From contig JAGMWG010000019.1 of assembly GCA_020744225.1 (NCBI GenBank), positions 372,001 through 436,000 of the forward strand: a stretch of DNA of 64,000 nucleotides. The letters are read 5' to 3'. The stretch comes from Paraphoma chrysanthemicola (lineage: Eukaryota; Ascomycota; Dothideomycetes; Pleosporales; Phaeosphaeriaceae). Both the position numbers and the translations under genes were made by a program. Positions 41,601 through 52,001 of the stretch are shown in pieces. Each line of letters starts with the position of its first letter. Within the stretch, counting starts at the first letter, position 1. The notes beneath the pieces are model-generated. The model made no database searches. It had not been told where the DNA came from and saw nothing but the letters and a program-made list of their open reading frames with translations.

Positions 41601-44600
41601 TCAAGTCCGCGAAGCATATATGGCGATAGCGCGCGCAACCTTCCGACCCGCAGGCGACATGCGGAAAGCCAGCTCCTCCTGTGCGGCCTTCATACAAGCC
41701 TCGGCCACTATCTCCGTGGTTGCGACATCGTTGTTAAAGCCTACGCGAGCAAGTAAGTCGATCATCTTCGTCCGACCAATTCGAGTGGTATACTGAAGCG
41801 ATGTCGACCGGAGGATCTCCTTCGTGCTGATGTTGACGGGATCCATACCGCACAGCTCGCGCTCACGGTTCGACATGGCCGCATATGCGCGGACAACTTG
41901 GCGCTTAGTGTATGTGCCGTCCGTCGCGTCTTCGTGAGTGAGACGCTCAAGGAAGTCGGCGACAGGGATTAGACCCATGTAGGTTTGATGTGTGGTAGCA
42001 TCGTCGATGGTCATTCGAGGGCTAATTGTGCCATCGATTACGATCTCAGGCTCTGGCGCTGGATCTTGCTGCTGGCCATCAAGCAAGTCCGTGTTCGTCG
42101 CAGCGTGCCCAGTGTCTTGCTTCAGCTCCAGGACTACATTATTCTCGCTGAAGTTATTCGAATCAATCCCATTAGTCGTGGATGTGGGTGCGGCCATACA
42201 AGTATTCGCCTTGTGCTCGTTAACGATATCCTTGGTCTTGGTAGGCTCAAAGGTTGGGAGTTCACGACCATAGAGCTTGACCTGCTGAAGGGCCTGCATC
42301 GCGTGGGCCGAGATCTTGTCGCTCGCCTCATGATGCATCGCCACCTCAATGAGCGCGATGTGACAGAGCTGGAAGAGACCGACCTCAAGTACTGGCTCAT
42401 CGTCCATCGAAATCTCTTCATTCTCTTCGCCATCATCATCGCACCCATGCTGGAGATGGAAGCGCGACTCCATGACATTGAATGCCACAGCATCAGGCTT
42501 CGAAATGTCAAAAATCATCTCCACCTGGAGCTCGTCCGTGTCGTCCAAAACGTCGAAACCATGTTGCAGACAGAAGCGAGAGTCATTGGATTTGATATCC
42601 AACGGAGTCACTGTCGTTGTGCCATCCCCGTCAACGATCGCAAAATCTGCAATATCGCTGGGTTGGTCTGTCTTGGGCTCGTTGTCTTCTAGGTCTTCGA
42701 AACCATGCTGCAGAGAAAATCGAGACTGCGTCATCTCAACATCCTCAAGAGCCGCAAACGTGGTCTCAGCATCATCAGACACCACAAGGTCCGCAATGTC
42801 GTTAGACTGAGCAATCTTAAGCTCTTCCTCAAATTCCATGTCATCAAATCCATGCTGCAGGCAAAAGCGAGATGGCGTCATCTCACCATCCTGGTGCCGG
42901 CTATCAAAGAGCCCAATCTTTTCAGCAAGTAGTTCAGAAGCGTCGACTGCCGTATGCGCATCCTCGCAAGGCTCACCGGTCGTCGAAAGCACTGTTGAGT
43001 CGACTGTATCTTCAGTCTCGTCAGTTAACATGCTGGAGTCAGCCTCTTCGGTGGAGCACAAGTCTGAATTGCCGTCTAAAGAGGCGGTCGTCGAGGGAAC
43101 GAACGTGGTCCCGGCATGAGTTTCAACATTGCCATCAACCGCTACAATCGCCTTTCCGATATCCGTAGAAGAATCAGCAGCAGATTCAGTTTGCGTTGCT
43201 GTAGAAGCCGCCTCCGCCGATGCAACCGAATTAGTCGTTGCGGCGGGCTTCGCCGCCTGTTTGCGAGCCTTCTCCTTGCTCAGCTTTGCGCGCTGGCTTC
43301 GCGTCAACTTCTTACGATTGGAGGTCTGAGCCTCGGTTGCGGCGATAATAGGCTGCGTAGCCGATGTGATTGGAATGATCGAAGCGGAGGTCACCGTGGG
43401 CGTCAATAGCTGTTGCGGATTCTTGGTCTCAGCCACTGATGATGATGCCAGCTTGCTAGTACGATTGAGCTTCTCAAACGCGTTGACTGGCTGTTTGGTG
43501 GCCGTGACCTTTGGCGCCATAAAAGAAGTCGTCTTGGGTTTCTTGCTCACGACGTTAGTCCATTCAGCGGAAGTGGTTGGAGTGCTAGCCTCCAGCTCAT
43601 CCTTGAGCTTGACCTCGCAAGGTGTCGGTGCGGGACCGAGAGGCTTCTTCACCTTGGTAGTCCGAGATAATTTCGCAACTGGCTTTGAAGTGGGAGCGGA
43701 AGCAGACGCAGGAGCCATCGCGGCCAGCGGCTTTGTGAATTTGGGCTGCTTCTTGCTAGATGCCGTGGTCCAACCTCCTGATTGCTCCACAGCATTGATT
43801 ACTTGCTCCAGATCTGGCTGCACACCGTCACGAGCGACATCAAGCTCATCGGTCGACGCTGTAGAATTCTGTTGGTGGAACGGCCTCTTGTAGCTGTTTG
43901 GTCGTACGAAGGTGAATTTCGTGTCGCTAGGTGGTGCGACAGGGCGTTGGGTGACGGTCTTCGCATTTGCCTTCTTTGCTGACGGCACTGGCTCTAAAAA
44001 GGGGATCTTGACCGAATTCTTCGTGACGGTAGTGAAGCCGGCAACATCCCTCTCCGCAGCTGAGATGCCAGCAGCTACTGCACGCGGCAGTTGCTTCTCA
44101 GGTAATAAACGAGATGAGCCTAGCCGAGGAAAATCTTTCTCCTTCCGAAGTGGATGGATCTGCTCAGGCGAACCCATCGTGCTGTTGAGGGCTGTGTATG
44201 GATTGCCCTTGACCATGGTTGCGAAAGACAAGGTCGATTGAGATGTCGTCGCAGAGAAAACCGACGACAACGGGGAAGAATGTCGTGATGAAGAGGAATA
44301 TCCTGATACCACACGCTTTGGTCCAGGAACGACCATGGAGGGAGTGGCCGCCTGCTTTGGCGGCATCATAGCCACCCTTAGAGACGATGAGGGACCAACA
44401 GCGCCGGCAAACGACTTTGTCAATGGCTTCGGTGGTGGAGCGGCCTTGACAGTCACCTTCGGAACGACCTCCTCTTGGACTACATCTGGTATGATCACAC
44501 CTGGATCTGCGAGTTCGTCGATGGAGAGAAAGGGCGTCTTCATTGCATGAGGCGGCGGCGCAGGGCGCTCAGCGGTCATGGCGTTGAAGTCTGCCTTGCT

Positions 44601-44816
44601 GCCGATGATATGGGAAGCTATGGGATTGTTAGTGCTATGATTGTGACGCGTATAAGGAAAGAAATACTTACCCTTGGGCTGGTCTTCAACGAAGACGGTA
44701 GAAGAAGCCTTCTGCTCCTTCTTAGCAGCCTTCTTTGCGCGCTGGGAGGTCTTGTAGTTCATGGGAATGCTATTCTGGGCCATGGGGACGGTGGTCTGGG
44801 AGGTGGTAGCAGACAT
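41601..44816 (-). CDS. gene B of a tandem family: 1053-residue disordered protein with four SRFxLQHG repeats
   Basis: Exons 44816-44672 and 44617-41601 (54-nt intron with GTAAGT donor) give 1053 residues. The N-terminal half is Ser/Thr/Pro/Lys-rich and probably disordered, with KEKDFPRLGSS and two W-T-x-x-x-SKK motifs (GGWTTASSKKQPK, AEWTNVVSKKPK). A basic patch follows (RKKLTRSQRAKLSKEKARKQ), then an acidic region. Four repeats of SRF[CSH]LQHG[FC][DE]D begin at S631, S680, S728 and S766, each followed by acidic residues. The protein ends in the family C-terminal domain, residues 929-1053 (MGLIPVADFLERL, YTKRQVVRAYAAMSNRERE, LLARVGFNNDVATTEIVAEA). No enzyme motif, signal peptide or membrane segment is visible. 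The W-x-x-x-SKK and DFPxL motifs recur in RNA-associated disordered proteins, which is only a hint at role. Confidence 0.8.
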   Translation of the reverse strand: MSATTSQTTVPMAQNSIPMNYKTSQRAKKAAKKEQKASSTVFVEDQPKGKYFFPYTRHNHSTNNPIASHIIGSKADFNAMTAERPAPPPHAMKTPFLSIDELADPGVIIPDVVQEEVVPKVTVKAAPPPKPLTKSFAGAVGPSSSLRVAMMPPKQAATPSMVVPGPKRVVSGYSSSSRHSSPLSSVFSATTSQSTLSFATMVKGNPYTALNSTMGSPEQIHPLRKEKDFPRLGSSRLLPEKQLPRAVAAGISAAERDVAGFTTVTKNSVKIPFLEPVPSAKKANAKTVTQRPVAPPSDTKFTFVRPNSYKRPFHQQNSTASTDELDVARDGVQPDLEQVINAVEQSGGWTTASSKKQPKFTKPLAAMAPASASAPTSKPVAKLSRTTKVKKPLGPAPTPCEVKLKDELEASTPTTSAEWTNVVSKKPKTTSFMAPKVTATKQPVNAFEKLNRTSKLASSSVAETKNPQQLLTPTVTSASIIPITSATQPIIAATEAQTSNRKKLTRSQRAKLSKEKARKQAAKPAATTNSVASAEAASTATQTESAADSSTDIGKAIVAVDGNVETHAGTTFVPSTTASLDGNSDLCSTEEADSSMLTDETEDTVDSTVLSTTGEPCEDAHTAVDASELLAEKIGLFDSRHQDGEMTPSRFCLQHGFDDMEFEEELKIAQSNDIADLVVSDDAETTFAALEDVEMTQSRFSLQHGFEDLEDNEPKTDQPSDIADFAIVDGDGTTTVTPLDIKSNDSRFCLQHGFDVLDDTDELQVEMIFDISKPDAVAFNVMESRFHLQHGCDDDGEENEEISMDDEPVLEVGLFQLCHIALIEVAMHHEASDKISAHAMQALQQVKLYGRELPTFEPTKTKDIVNEHKANTCMAAPTSTTNGIDSNNFSENNVVLELKQDTGHAATNTDLLDGQQQDPAPEPEIVIDGTISPRMTIDDATTHQTYMGLIPVADFLERLTHEDATDGTYTKRQVVRAYAAMSNRERELCGMDPVNISTKEILRSTSLQYTTRIGRTKMIDLLARVGFNNDVATTEIVAEACMKAAQEELAFRMSPAGRKVARAIAIYASRT
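42400..42880 (-). repeat. four imperfect repeats encoding SRFxLQHGF[DE]D in gene B
   Basis: Four coding repeats with serine codons starting at 42872, 42725, 42581 and 42467. Each encodes S-R-F-x-L-Q-H-G and then an acidic tail. Spacing is 49, 48 and 38 residues. DNA similarity is visible around CCATGCTGCAG in the plus strand, so the array arose by duplication, but the linkers have diverged while the core is kept. Confidence 0.9.
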
Positions 44817-45712
44817 CGTTCTAGAATAGGTTGTAGGGAAGAATGCTTGAGAGTACTGAGCTGTCTGGGAAAGACAGAAAGAATAGGGGTAGAATTGTGT
44901 TGGATAGTGTAAGGGCAGCAGGCTGTCTCTGGATATCGGTGTGCAAGGTAGTTCGGTCGAGCTGGTGTTGCAGGTTGATGATCGAGAGGCAGTTGAAGTT
45001 GCTTGTGTTCCAAGTGTGTGGTGAGGAAGTCAAGTCGAACAAGACGGAGGGAGTATATGTACCGCGAGGAGCGCTCATTCGGCGCTAGTAACGCGGACGC
45101 CTGGAGGGAGTGATTGGAAGGGCCGCCATTATGGGCGCTAGCTGTAGCACGGACCTTGCGTGAATGTAGAGCAACAATCTCTATTGCGTCATGGAGTATA
45201 TAGACTCGTTTGCTAGACCTAGCTCAAAATATCATGGTAAATTCACTCCAGCTATTCAGAGACGAGCTGTGAGACGGTGGAAAAGGATCGGGCCACGTAA
45301 GGTAGGACATCGAAATGGGACTGCGACTTCCACTTTCTTAAGTTTGCCTTGGCCTGAACATCAGATACGACTGGGCATCACCTGCACCTACGGTGCGTGT
45401 ACAATGCCGGAGTGTTGCATTCGAATATCTAGTGGGTATAAGGCGTGCACATGGCAGAACCATTCAATTTCTAAAGATAGTTAGCGAGAAGTCAGGAGTG
45501 GATCATCTGGTAAAACGTTAAATTGAAGTGCCCCTAGAATGTAAAATATATCCATCAAGTCGACCGACGTCTCTTAACAACGCGACTGGAGTGCTTACTA
45601 ATTCCTGAGCCAATCCAAATGTGTCGTCAAATATTGCTACTTAATGACATCAAACATCGAACCATACCTCCTACCACCTAAGCTTGACACCATACAACTA
45701 CAATCCAATCAA
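44817..45712. other. intergenic between genes B and C
   Basis: About 900 bases between the start of gene B and the end of gene C. It holds the promoter of gene B. Nothing else is recognised. Confidence 0.5.
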
Positions 45713-48195
45713 CTATCCCACATTTCCACCAAGCGCACCCATGATGCCTGTCGCCGCCTTGATCTGGACATACACGTCCTCTACCTGCATGGACTTGAAG
45801 GCATGATAGACCTGATCGACAATTGCCTTGCCGTTGGCACCGAAATTGAAGTGTGATAAGAAAGATGATAGCGATGCAGTGCCAAGGAAGATGGTATGTG
45901 GAACGATCTGGCTGGCTGCAACGGACGAAGCGGTGTGCGATAGTGGCAGTTTGCTGCGGCCAAGCTTATTGCGCTCGTTGTTGACAAGATGTAGGAAAGC
46001 TGCCACAATCGCAGTCTTCGTCACCGAATTGGAGTCATCAGTCTCCAAGATGTCCAGGTAGGTAAAGAGCGACTCCGTTCCCAGAGTCAGGCGCATCAGC
46101 TCACTTGCCCAATCTGACGAGAATGCCGCGTGTGTCGTCTTGTTGTCGATTGTTTGGGAAGTGTTTGCATTGCTAACAAGCACTACTTTGGGCAAGTTTT
46201 GGTCTTGACGGTACGATGGGCTTGAGTACGCCGTATCTACATGAATGAGGGAGCTGGTTTCCATCAGATCGAATTGCGACATCATCTCCTCTTCTCTAGC
46301 AGGGAATTCAAGGTCATAAAGATGGGCTCGCTTGGTGAGTGCTTGACTCGAAGTGTCCCTACCCATTTCCTTGCTCCCAGAAAGTTGCGGAGTAATATCA
46401 TTCCCGTTTCTGGCTACTGTCTGGAATGGGATTGTATCAACCATTCGATGCTCAACGAATCGCCTGTTGTGGAAAGTCGACGTGCTTTTGCCCCCATTGA
46501 AGTTCTTTTCGGACATAAGTGCGGTAGCCACCGATTTCTTGAAGAAAAGGCAAGGGTCGATGACATCCTCGTCATCCGCAATGCTCCAGGCTGAATTTGA
46601 CGAAAGCTCAGTGGTATCCGTGTACTTTTGATCTGTTGCGACCATACAGTCAAACTGCTCGAACTCCTCCAGATCGAGTTCAGGATACTCTTCGGAAGAG
46701 GTTTGACTGTCATCGAAGAGTGGAAGTGGTGAGGCTTTTATCTTCATGGAAGAAGCTATAGAATCGAAATCCGAGGCGCCGTCATCCATGGTGATATCGA
46801 TGTCGTAGAGAGTTTGGGTCAAATCTACGAGCCGGGTGTGGCCGCTCACGTCGGCAAAGAACATGCGCTGGGATTGCCATGTCTCCACCACGATCGTCGT
46901 TGAGCAAAGTTCCTTCATGGGGCATATGAGCTTCGTCCCGGGCCCCAGTCGCATTTGATAAAGCACCAGTGCTTGTGTCTCGTCTGGTGAATGACGCGGC
47001 TGAGAGGATATTGCGTGAGCTGCCCAGTTCTGTTCCAAGCGCTGCAAGGAGGTTATTTCGGTCTGGGCCCAGTCCACAAGCTTCAGGAAGATAAAGTTAG
47101 AATGCTCGCTGGCTGATAAACAGCAAATCGCCTCGATGCCAACTACGCAGCCAGATGACAAGCTAGTCGTCTCTGCGAAAGATTCAATGAGTCCTGGTGG
47201 AATCGCTTGCTGCGTCTTCATCAGCGTACCATCAGCATGGACTGCTGGTGTGCCTGAAGATCCGTCCCGGTGTGATGACGCCTGCACGCCATCTACTGAA
47301 GAGACGAATTGCCCCTTTACTACCTGCTTTGGAGATAGAACGCTCGTCTCATCGGGCGACATGCTGTTCGCCCGATTCTCAAGTGTATCGAAGATGGTAA
47401 GACCCGGACTTGTAGCCGGGGCGGACAAGTGTGTCAACTTGTCAGATTCGACGGGAGCCAGACAGAATTTGAGAGGCGCAAGAGGCTTTGGACAGCAAGC
47501 CTCATGACGTGGCAAACTAAACGTGAAGTTTGCAGTGTTCAAGAGCGGCGAAATGGGAAATGATTGCCGAGCGCAGTCATCAGACTGATGTTGTCCCTTC
47601 AGCGTCCGCTTCAGTGTGGTTGGTACCGTGTTTACGCTAGGCGATGAAGGAGCATCGAGTGCTGCAATGGTGCTGTCTATATCAAGGGGTATTGCGTCAT
47701 CGTACGTCAGCCCGGAAGGTGAAGAAGGCAGTGAAGTCACCGAATCTGATGATGCATCAGTCACGATGTCGGTTGTCCGTAGCCTTTCGCGGCGCTTTGC
47801 TTTCGTGAGGGAGCTGCTTTGCTTGGCTGGGAAGATGGGAACATGGTGTGCCTTCTTCCTTCCCGCAAGCGCCTTATTCAGCGGCTGTTTGGCGGTGACC
47901 AGAGAAGGTCGCGAAACGGTAGAGGTGGAAATTTTCGAGTCCGAGCCGGTGACAGCCTTATCAAAGTGCTTGCGATCGTCGATGGCGGCGCCACTGGCGT
48001 GCAGCGGGGGGATTGGAGGAGTAACGGTACCTGTAGGTCATTAGCTGGACACGATACACCATATATACGGGCAGGCCGACCATCAGCAGCTCTACTGGCG
48101 CCATGTTTCTGCAACCTTTTAACCTGGTCCTCCTTGTACTTCTCGGCGCGCGCAACCGCTTGCTGTCGGAGCAATTTCTGCTGTCTGGAGACCAT
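45713..48195 (-). CDS. gene C of a tandem family: disordered protein with shared C-terminal domain
   Basis: Exons 48195-48069 and 48030-45713 give 814 residues. The 38-nt intron is very short but is the only solution that keeps frame. The N-terminus is basic and helical (SRQQKLLRQQAVARAEKYKE), with a later basic patch SSLTKAKRRERLR comparable to those of A and B. The middle is Ser/Thr/acidic and low in order, with a possible folded part near SEHSNFIFLKLVDWAQTEIT and LGPGTKLICPMKELCSTTIV. The last 123 residues (692-814) are the family domain: LGTESLFTYLDIL, TKTAIVAAFLHLVNNERNKL and IFLGTASLSSFLSHFNFGAN. It aligns almost without gaps to the last exon of gene A. No signal peptide, membrane segment or catalytic motif is seen, and I cannot assign a function. 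Confidence 0.75.
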
Positions 48196-49393
48196 TGCGT
48201 CCGTGACTAGTGAGACTTAAAATCGCGGACGAGATGTGCAGACTGAGATACCCCTTAAGCGTCTATTGAGACAAGTGCCACTAAAGGCTGCGAGTTGATC
48301 GATTGGAGACTGGTGGTTTGGGGTGAGAACGCAGTTGATGTGTAATTGAGTCTGTCAACTGTGGGAGAGAAACAGTCTACGCGTGCTGGTCCTGGTGGAG
48401 AGCTATAGCATGAAAGAATCTCGTGTGAAGGTGAATGCTTTGGACTACAGTCCTAGTCGGGATCACATGATGAGCATTGGCGGCCTGTAGTGAACGGGAA
48501 ACATACCCTAGTCGATTTGTAACTGTATCCGTCATGTGGCAGGAACAATCTCATCTTAACAGCCCGGCAGCCTTGATCAAGACAGCTTCGTTTCGTGTGA
48601 GAATCGGCCAACGATCGCGCAAGACGCCACGAAATCTTGAAAAACACGATGTGAACCCTGTAATCATCTCGAATCCACAAGTTCCTGTTGTAGAATTGCG
48701 GATTTTGCTGTAACAATGGACCTGTATTCCTTCTTGTATAGTACTTCATCGGACTCCGTCCACGTTCGAGAGGTTCCAGACAGTGCCGCTACAAGACCGC
48801 CTGGAATGTGCTGCGACACTGCATGCATTCAGATCGTATAAGGAAGGCTCAACGATGCCTACCGGCTAGAAACAGCTTCGACATAGCCGCATTCTAGCAC
48901 GCTTCATATTGAAAAAGTGAGCGCTGGATAGATCTCGTTCCACACCTAGAAAAAAGCACAACGATTGCGTAATCTGGGCATCGTCACCATCGAGCTGGGC
49001 CATCTTTCATGTGTTTAGCAATTAGCCTCGACCGACGTCAAGTACCGAGTTCGCTGCTGTAACGGAGCATGCGACATCCACGTTGGGCGTATCGACAACG
49101 CTGCAGGAGAGCTGGAAAGACCTAAGCCTTGACACACAGCGCGTAAATGTTGGCATCTTACATGTGCACAAGTGTGGCATTCTAACGACAATGAACTCTC
49201 AATCTGACGTCGGATCTGACGTGGAAAGATGCCAACGTTGAACACGTGAACACGCAACGCGCTCTAACCAGATTGGTCGCAAGCGCCAACGCGGGACGCG
49301 GAAATGCCAGACCAGCACGCGTGCAGACCGCTTTGCACTTCTCACATTTGTCCACGGACCTGCACATATTTCGGCACAAGCCATTGGCACAGG
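48196..49393. other. intergenic, nothing recognised
   Basis: About 1.2 kb between the start of gene C and the next plus-strand coding region. It contains the promoter of gene C. Open frames are short and featureless. Confidence 0.5.
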
Positions 49394-49852
49394 ATGCACG
49401 AAGTTATTGACGGTGTCGCTCATTGTACAGTCAACAACGCGCTTTATGCGTTCGATGGCACCACCCATATCATCGATGGCTTCGCGAGGGAGACTCGATC
49501 CGTTATCCAGGCGAAATTGGCCGAACACGGAACGAACAACAATACAAATAACCCTCAATATCTTTCGAAGGGGTGGATGTATGCTCAATCTGTCTTCTGG
49601 AAGGTCCTTGATGGCGAAAGGCGCAAAAACTACTACGATAGAACTTACTTGATGGACTTATTAGCGACCATCGAAGGTGCGGAGCCTGTAAGGATTTGTG
49701 CTTGTCTTTTGTAATCACTACGGCTAAACTCTACCATGCTGCAGCCTTACCCCGGCAACATATTTGCAAAGCTTGAGACAATTCAGGAGGACGATCGGTC
49801 CCAATCGCGATGCGCACGAGGCAGCATGCTCTGCTCGGAAACGTCAGCATGA
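49394..49852 (+). CDS. unrecognised protein, 5' part of a disrupted region
   Basis: Exons 49394-49687 and 49745-49852 give 133 residues starting MHEVIDGVAHCTVNNALYAF. The segment YLSKGWMYAQSVFWKVLDGE and, after the 57-nt intron (GTAAGG donor, GCAG acceptor), YPGNIFAKLETIQEDD look like real coding sequence. The last ~18 codons lose that character and the frame stops. Meanwhile a +1 frame over the same bases becomes charged and coding-like (HEAACSARKRQHDSEEQAIE) and leads into the next feature. This may be the first half of one longer, frame-disrupted gene. I do not recognise the family. Confidence 0.35.
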
Positions 49853-49877
49853 CAGCGAGGAGCAGGCGATCGAGGAT

Positions 49878-50754
49878 ATGAAACCACGTAAACGAATACG
49901 AAAGGATGCGGCACACGACACGACAGCTACATTGCTGTCATCCGTCACGCCCTCACGACAAACACACACATACCAAGAGGTTAAAGTGGAGGCCGAAGAC
50001 AATGTAGAGGAAGAGGAAGAAGCCAGCACCGAAGGCAAGGCCGAAGCGGAAGCAGCAGAGACTCGTTGGCCGGCACGTGGAGCCATATGGGAGGAGCAGT
50101 GGTCGAAAACAGAAGCTTTTAGGCGGAGACAACGTCTGCTGACAGCTGTGGGGATGTACGCGCTGAGCTGTTCATTGATCGAAGATCGCTATCCTGGCCA
50201 CGAAGGACAGCTTCGCCTGAGTGTTGAACTCATACCCGTAAACGACGACACTGGAGTCTTGCACGGTCAGCTTGACCTTGGCCTTTTCACAGGGGCCGTT
50301 TCCCTCGCTGTTAGTAATACAGCTCTCTAATGTATGGTGCTACGACAAGACCCGTCGCCCAACGCTGCCCAATGGTGAAATGGACAGACTCACGGCCCGG
50401 GGTCGTGATGCTCGTACTACTCTGGGCTTGCAAAGAAAATCCAGCAGCTCTTGCACCATACCTCGTGACTTTGATCTCAGCGCAGAGCTAAGACTTCACG
50501 GCGAGTTCAGGTGCAGCGACGACCGAAAGCTGTTTTTGCGACCAGGTCTCATTCTTTCCAATGATTTTGACTTGGACTTCACAGATTTATCGGGACTTAG
50601 CTTCACCGGCAGGATCAAGCTACCGATGCTGAGCGACGAGCCCGTTGTTTTAGAAGGCTTTAAGTTTGAGGAGACGGCTACGAAAACTGGGCGCCTTTGG
50701 CCAGAGTACAGCACAGCAAGCATAAGGTACGGCTCCACGTGGAACGAGCCTTAG
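49878..50754 (+). CDS. unrecognised nuclear-type protein with frame break
   Basis: From the ATG at 49878 the frame starts with a basic nuclear-localisation-like run (MKPRKRIRKDAAHD), then an acidic stretch (VEAEDNVEEEEEASTEGKAE), then a folded-looking region (WEEQWSKTEAFRRRQRLLTA, YPGHEGQLRLSVELIPVNDD). It stops at TAA after SLAVSNTAL (50330). A second frame continues at once with LSNVWCYDKTRRPTLPNGEM and ends at 50754 (FTDLSGLSFTGRIKLPMLSD). The break falls in a CT dinucleotide run at 50322-50328; two missing bases would join ALSNVW smoothly. So this is one gene carrying a slippage indel, or a sequence error. No known domain is recognised. Confidence 0.45.
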
Positions 50755-51776
50755 GTCTGCATACAGCGATTATTGAGGACGCGTCGAACGATGTTATTGC
50801 ACAACAAAGAGCAAAGACCATGTTCCTGATTGACATAAGCACAATTTGCAGCCACATAATGCAAGTTGGCGAGCTGTGCGTGGCGAACACTGCATTGCTG
50901 TCATGAAGCACACCGCCATAGCATATGGAATAGTATGCTTGATGCACCATTTCGGACTAGTCTGAGATCTTCCTTTAGTGGCTGGCAAGATGCATGCACA
51001 ATCCGAATCGGCCCGTTATACCCCGCATTTCAAACATCACCACGCCAAAAACGTGGACAGCGTCCAAACACCAGGAACTGGTAACTGGACCCATTATCGT
51101 GCGGACCCGTCCGTCGCTCAGCTTATGCCCAATCGGTACCGCAAGGTCGACGTCGATATCCGGCCCTTCAGAGCCTGTCGCACTCAAGACGTTCGTATCA
51201 GTGGCTTCTGATCTCATCAGCTAGCTCAACGCCTGCACCACAGTCTCAACACCCATCTCAACACTTCCGTTGATATCCTGGAGGACTACATGGTGTGCGA
51301 CACCGCATTCTAGGCCTTGACGCACCAGGCAGGGTCCGATAGGGAATAATCGGAGCAATTGGCCAGTCGGAAGTAGCGGTCTGCACGATCATGAGCTGAG
51401 ACGTGATCACGGTGCTGTGGCTGCGTCAATGAACGCTGTCGCGGGTGCTTACATGGGCGTTGTACTACTGCGGAGGTGGGCATGGAGAGCCGTCAAAGGA
51501 TAAGATGTCGCGATCAGCAGCCCCTTCGCTCGCCTACTCTCTCTTTCCCCTCTTTCGCATTGCTCATTGCGTTGGCCACCTAGTATCTTCTCGATCCTGA
51601 CCACCCTTCATTCACGGACCATATTTGGTATATCACGTGACTCGGCCCTTCACCCGGAGCCTTTGCCCCGACTCGGACACCGAACCCAACGTCATCACAC
51701 TTGGCCATCTATATCTCAGATCATCGCCTCACGTTCTCTGCCTCAGTCTCTGTCATACAATCACTATTCTGTAAAT
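50755..51776. other. intergenic, nothing recognised
   Basis: About 1 kb with only short overlapping frames on both strands. No domain, RNA gene or repeat is seen. Confidence 0.5.
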
Positions 51777-52001
51777 ATGCCAGCCGCAACCCGCTCCCTC
51801 GAGTCCATGGTGCTTCAAGCACATCGCGCCAAGGGCGTTCGCTATCCCACTGCCACACAAAAAGATTGCTTCAAGACATGGTATTCATATGCTCTCCGTC
51901 AGGGCGAGGTCGAAAAGACGAGCCCGAAGGTCATCCAAGAGCATGGCAAGCACTTACGAGAAGTTCGTGAGGCTGCACCGGGTGGAAGGACGTATCTGTG
52001 A
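51777..52001 (+). CDS. hypothetical 74-residue protein
   Basis: From the ATG at 51777 (context AATATGCCAG) the frame gives 74 residues: MPAATRSLESMVLQAHRAKG, then FKTWYSYALRQGEVEKTSPK and a charged end. Composition is basic and helical, with no signal peptide, membrane segment or cysteines in a pattern. The frame stays open 70 codons upstream, but that part is Ser/His/Pro-rich and looks like leader. I do not recognise it. It could be a genuine small gene or chance. Confidence 0.35.
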   Translation: MPAATRSLESMVLQAHRAKGVRYPTATQKDCFKTWYSYALRQGEVEKTSPKVIQEHGKHLREVREAAPGGRTYL

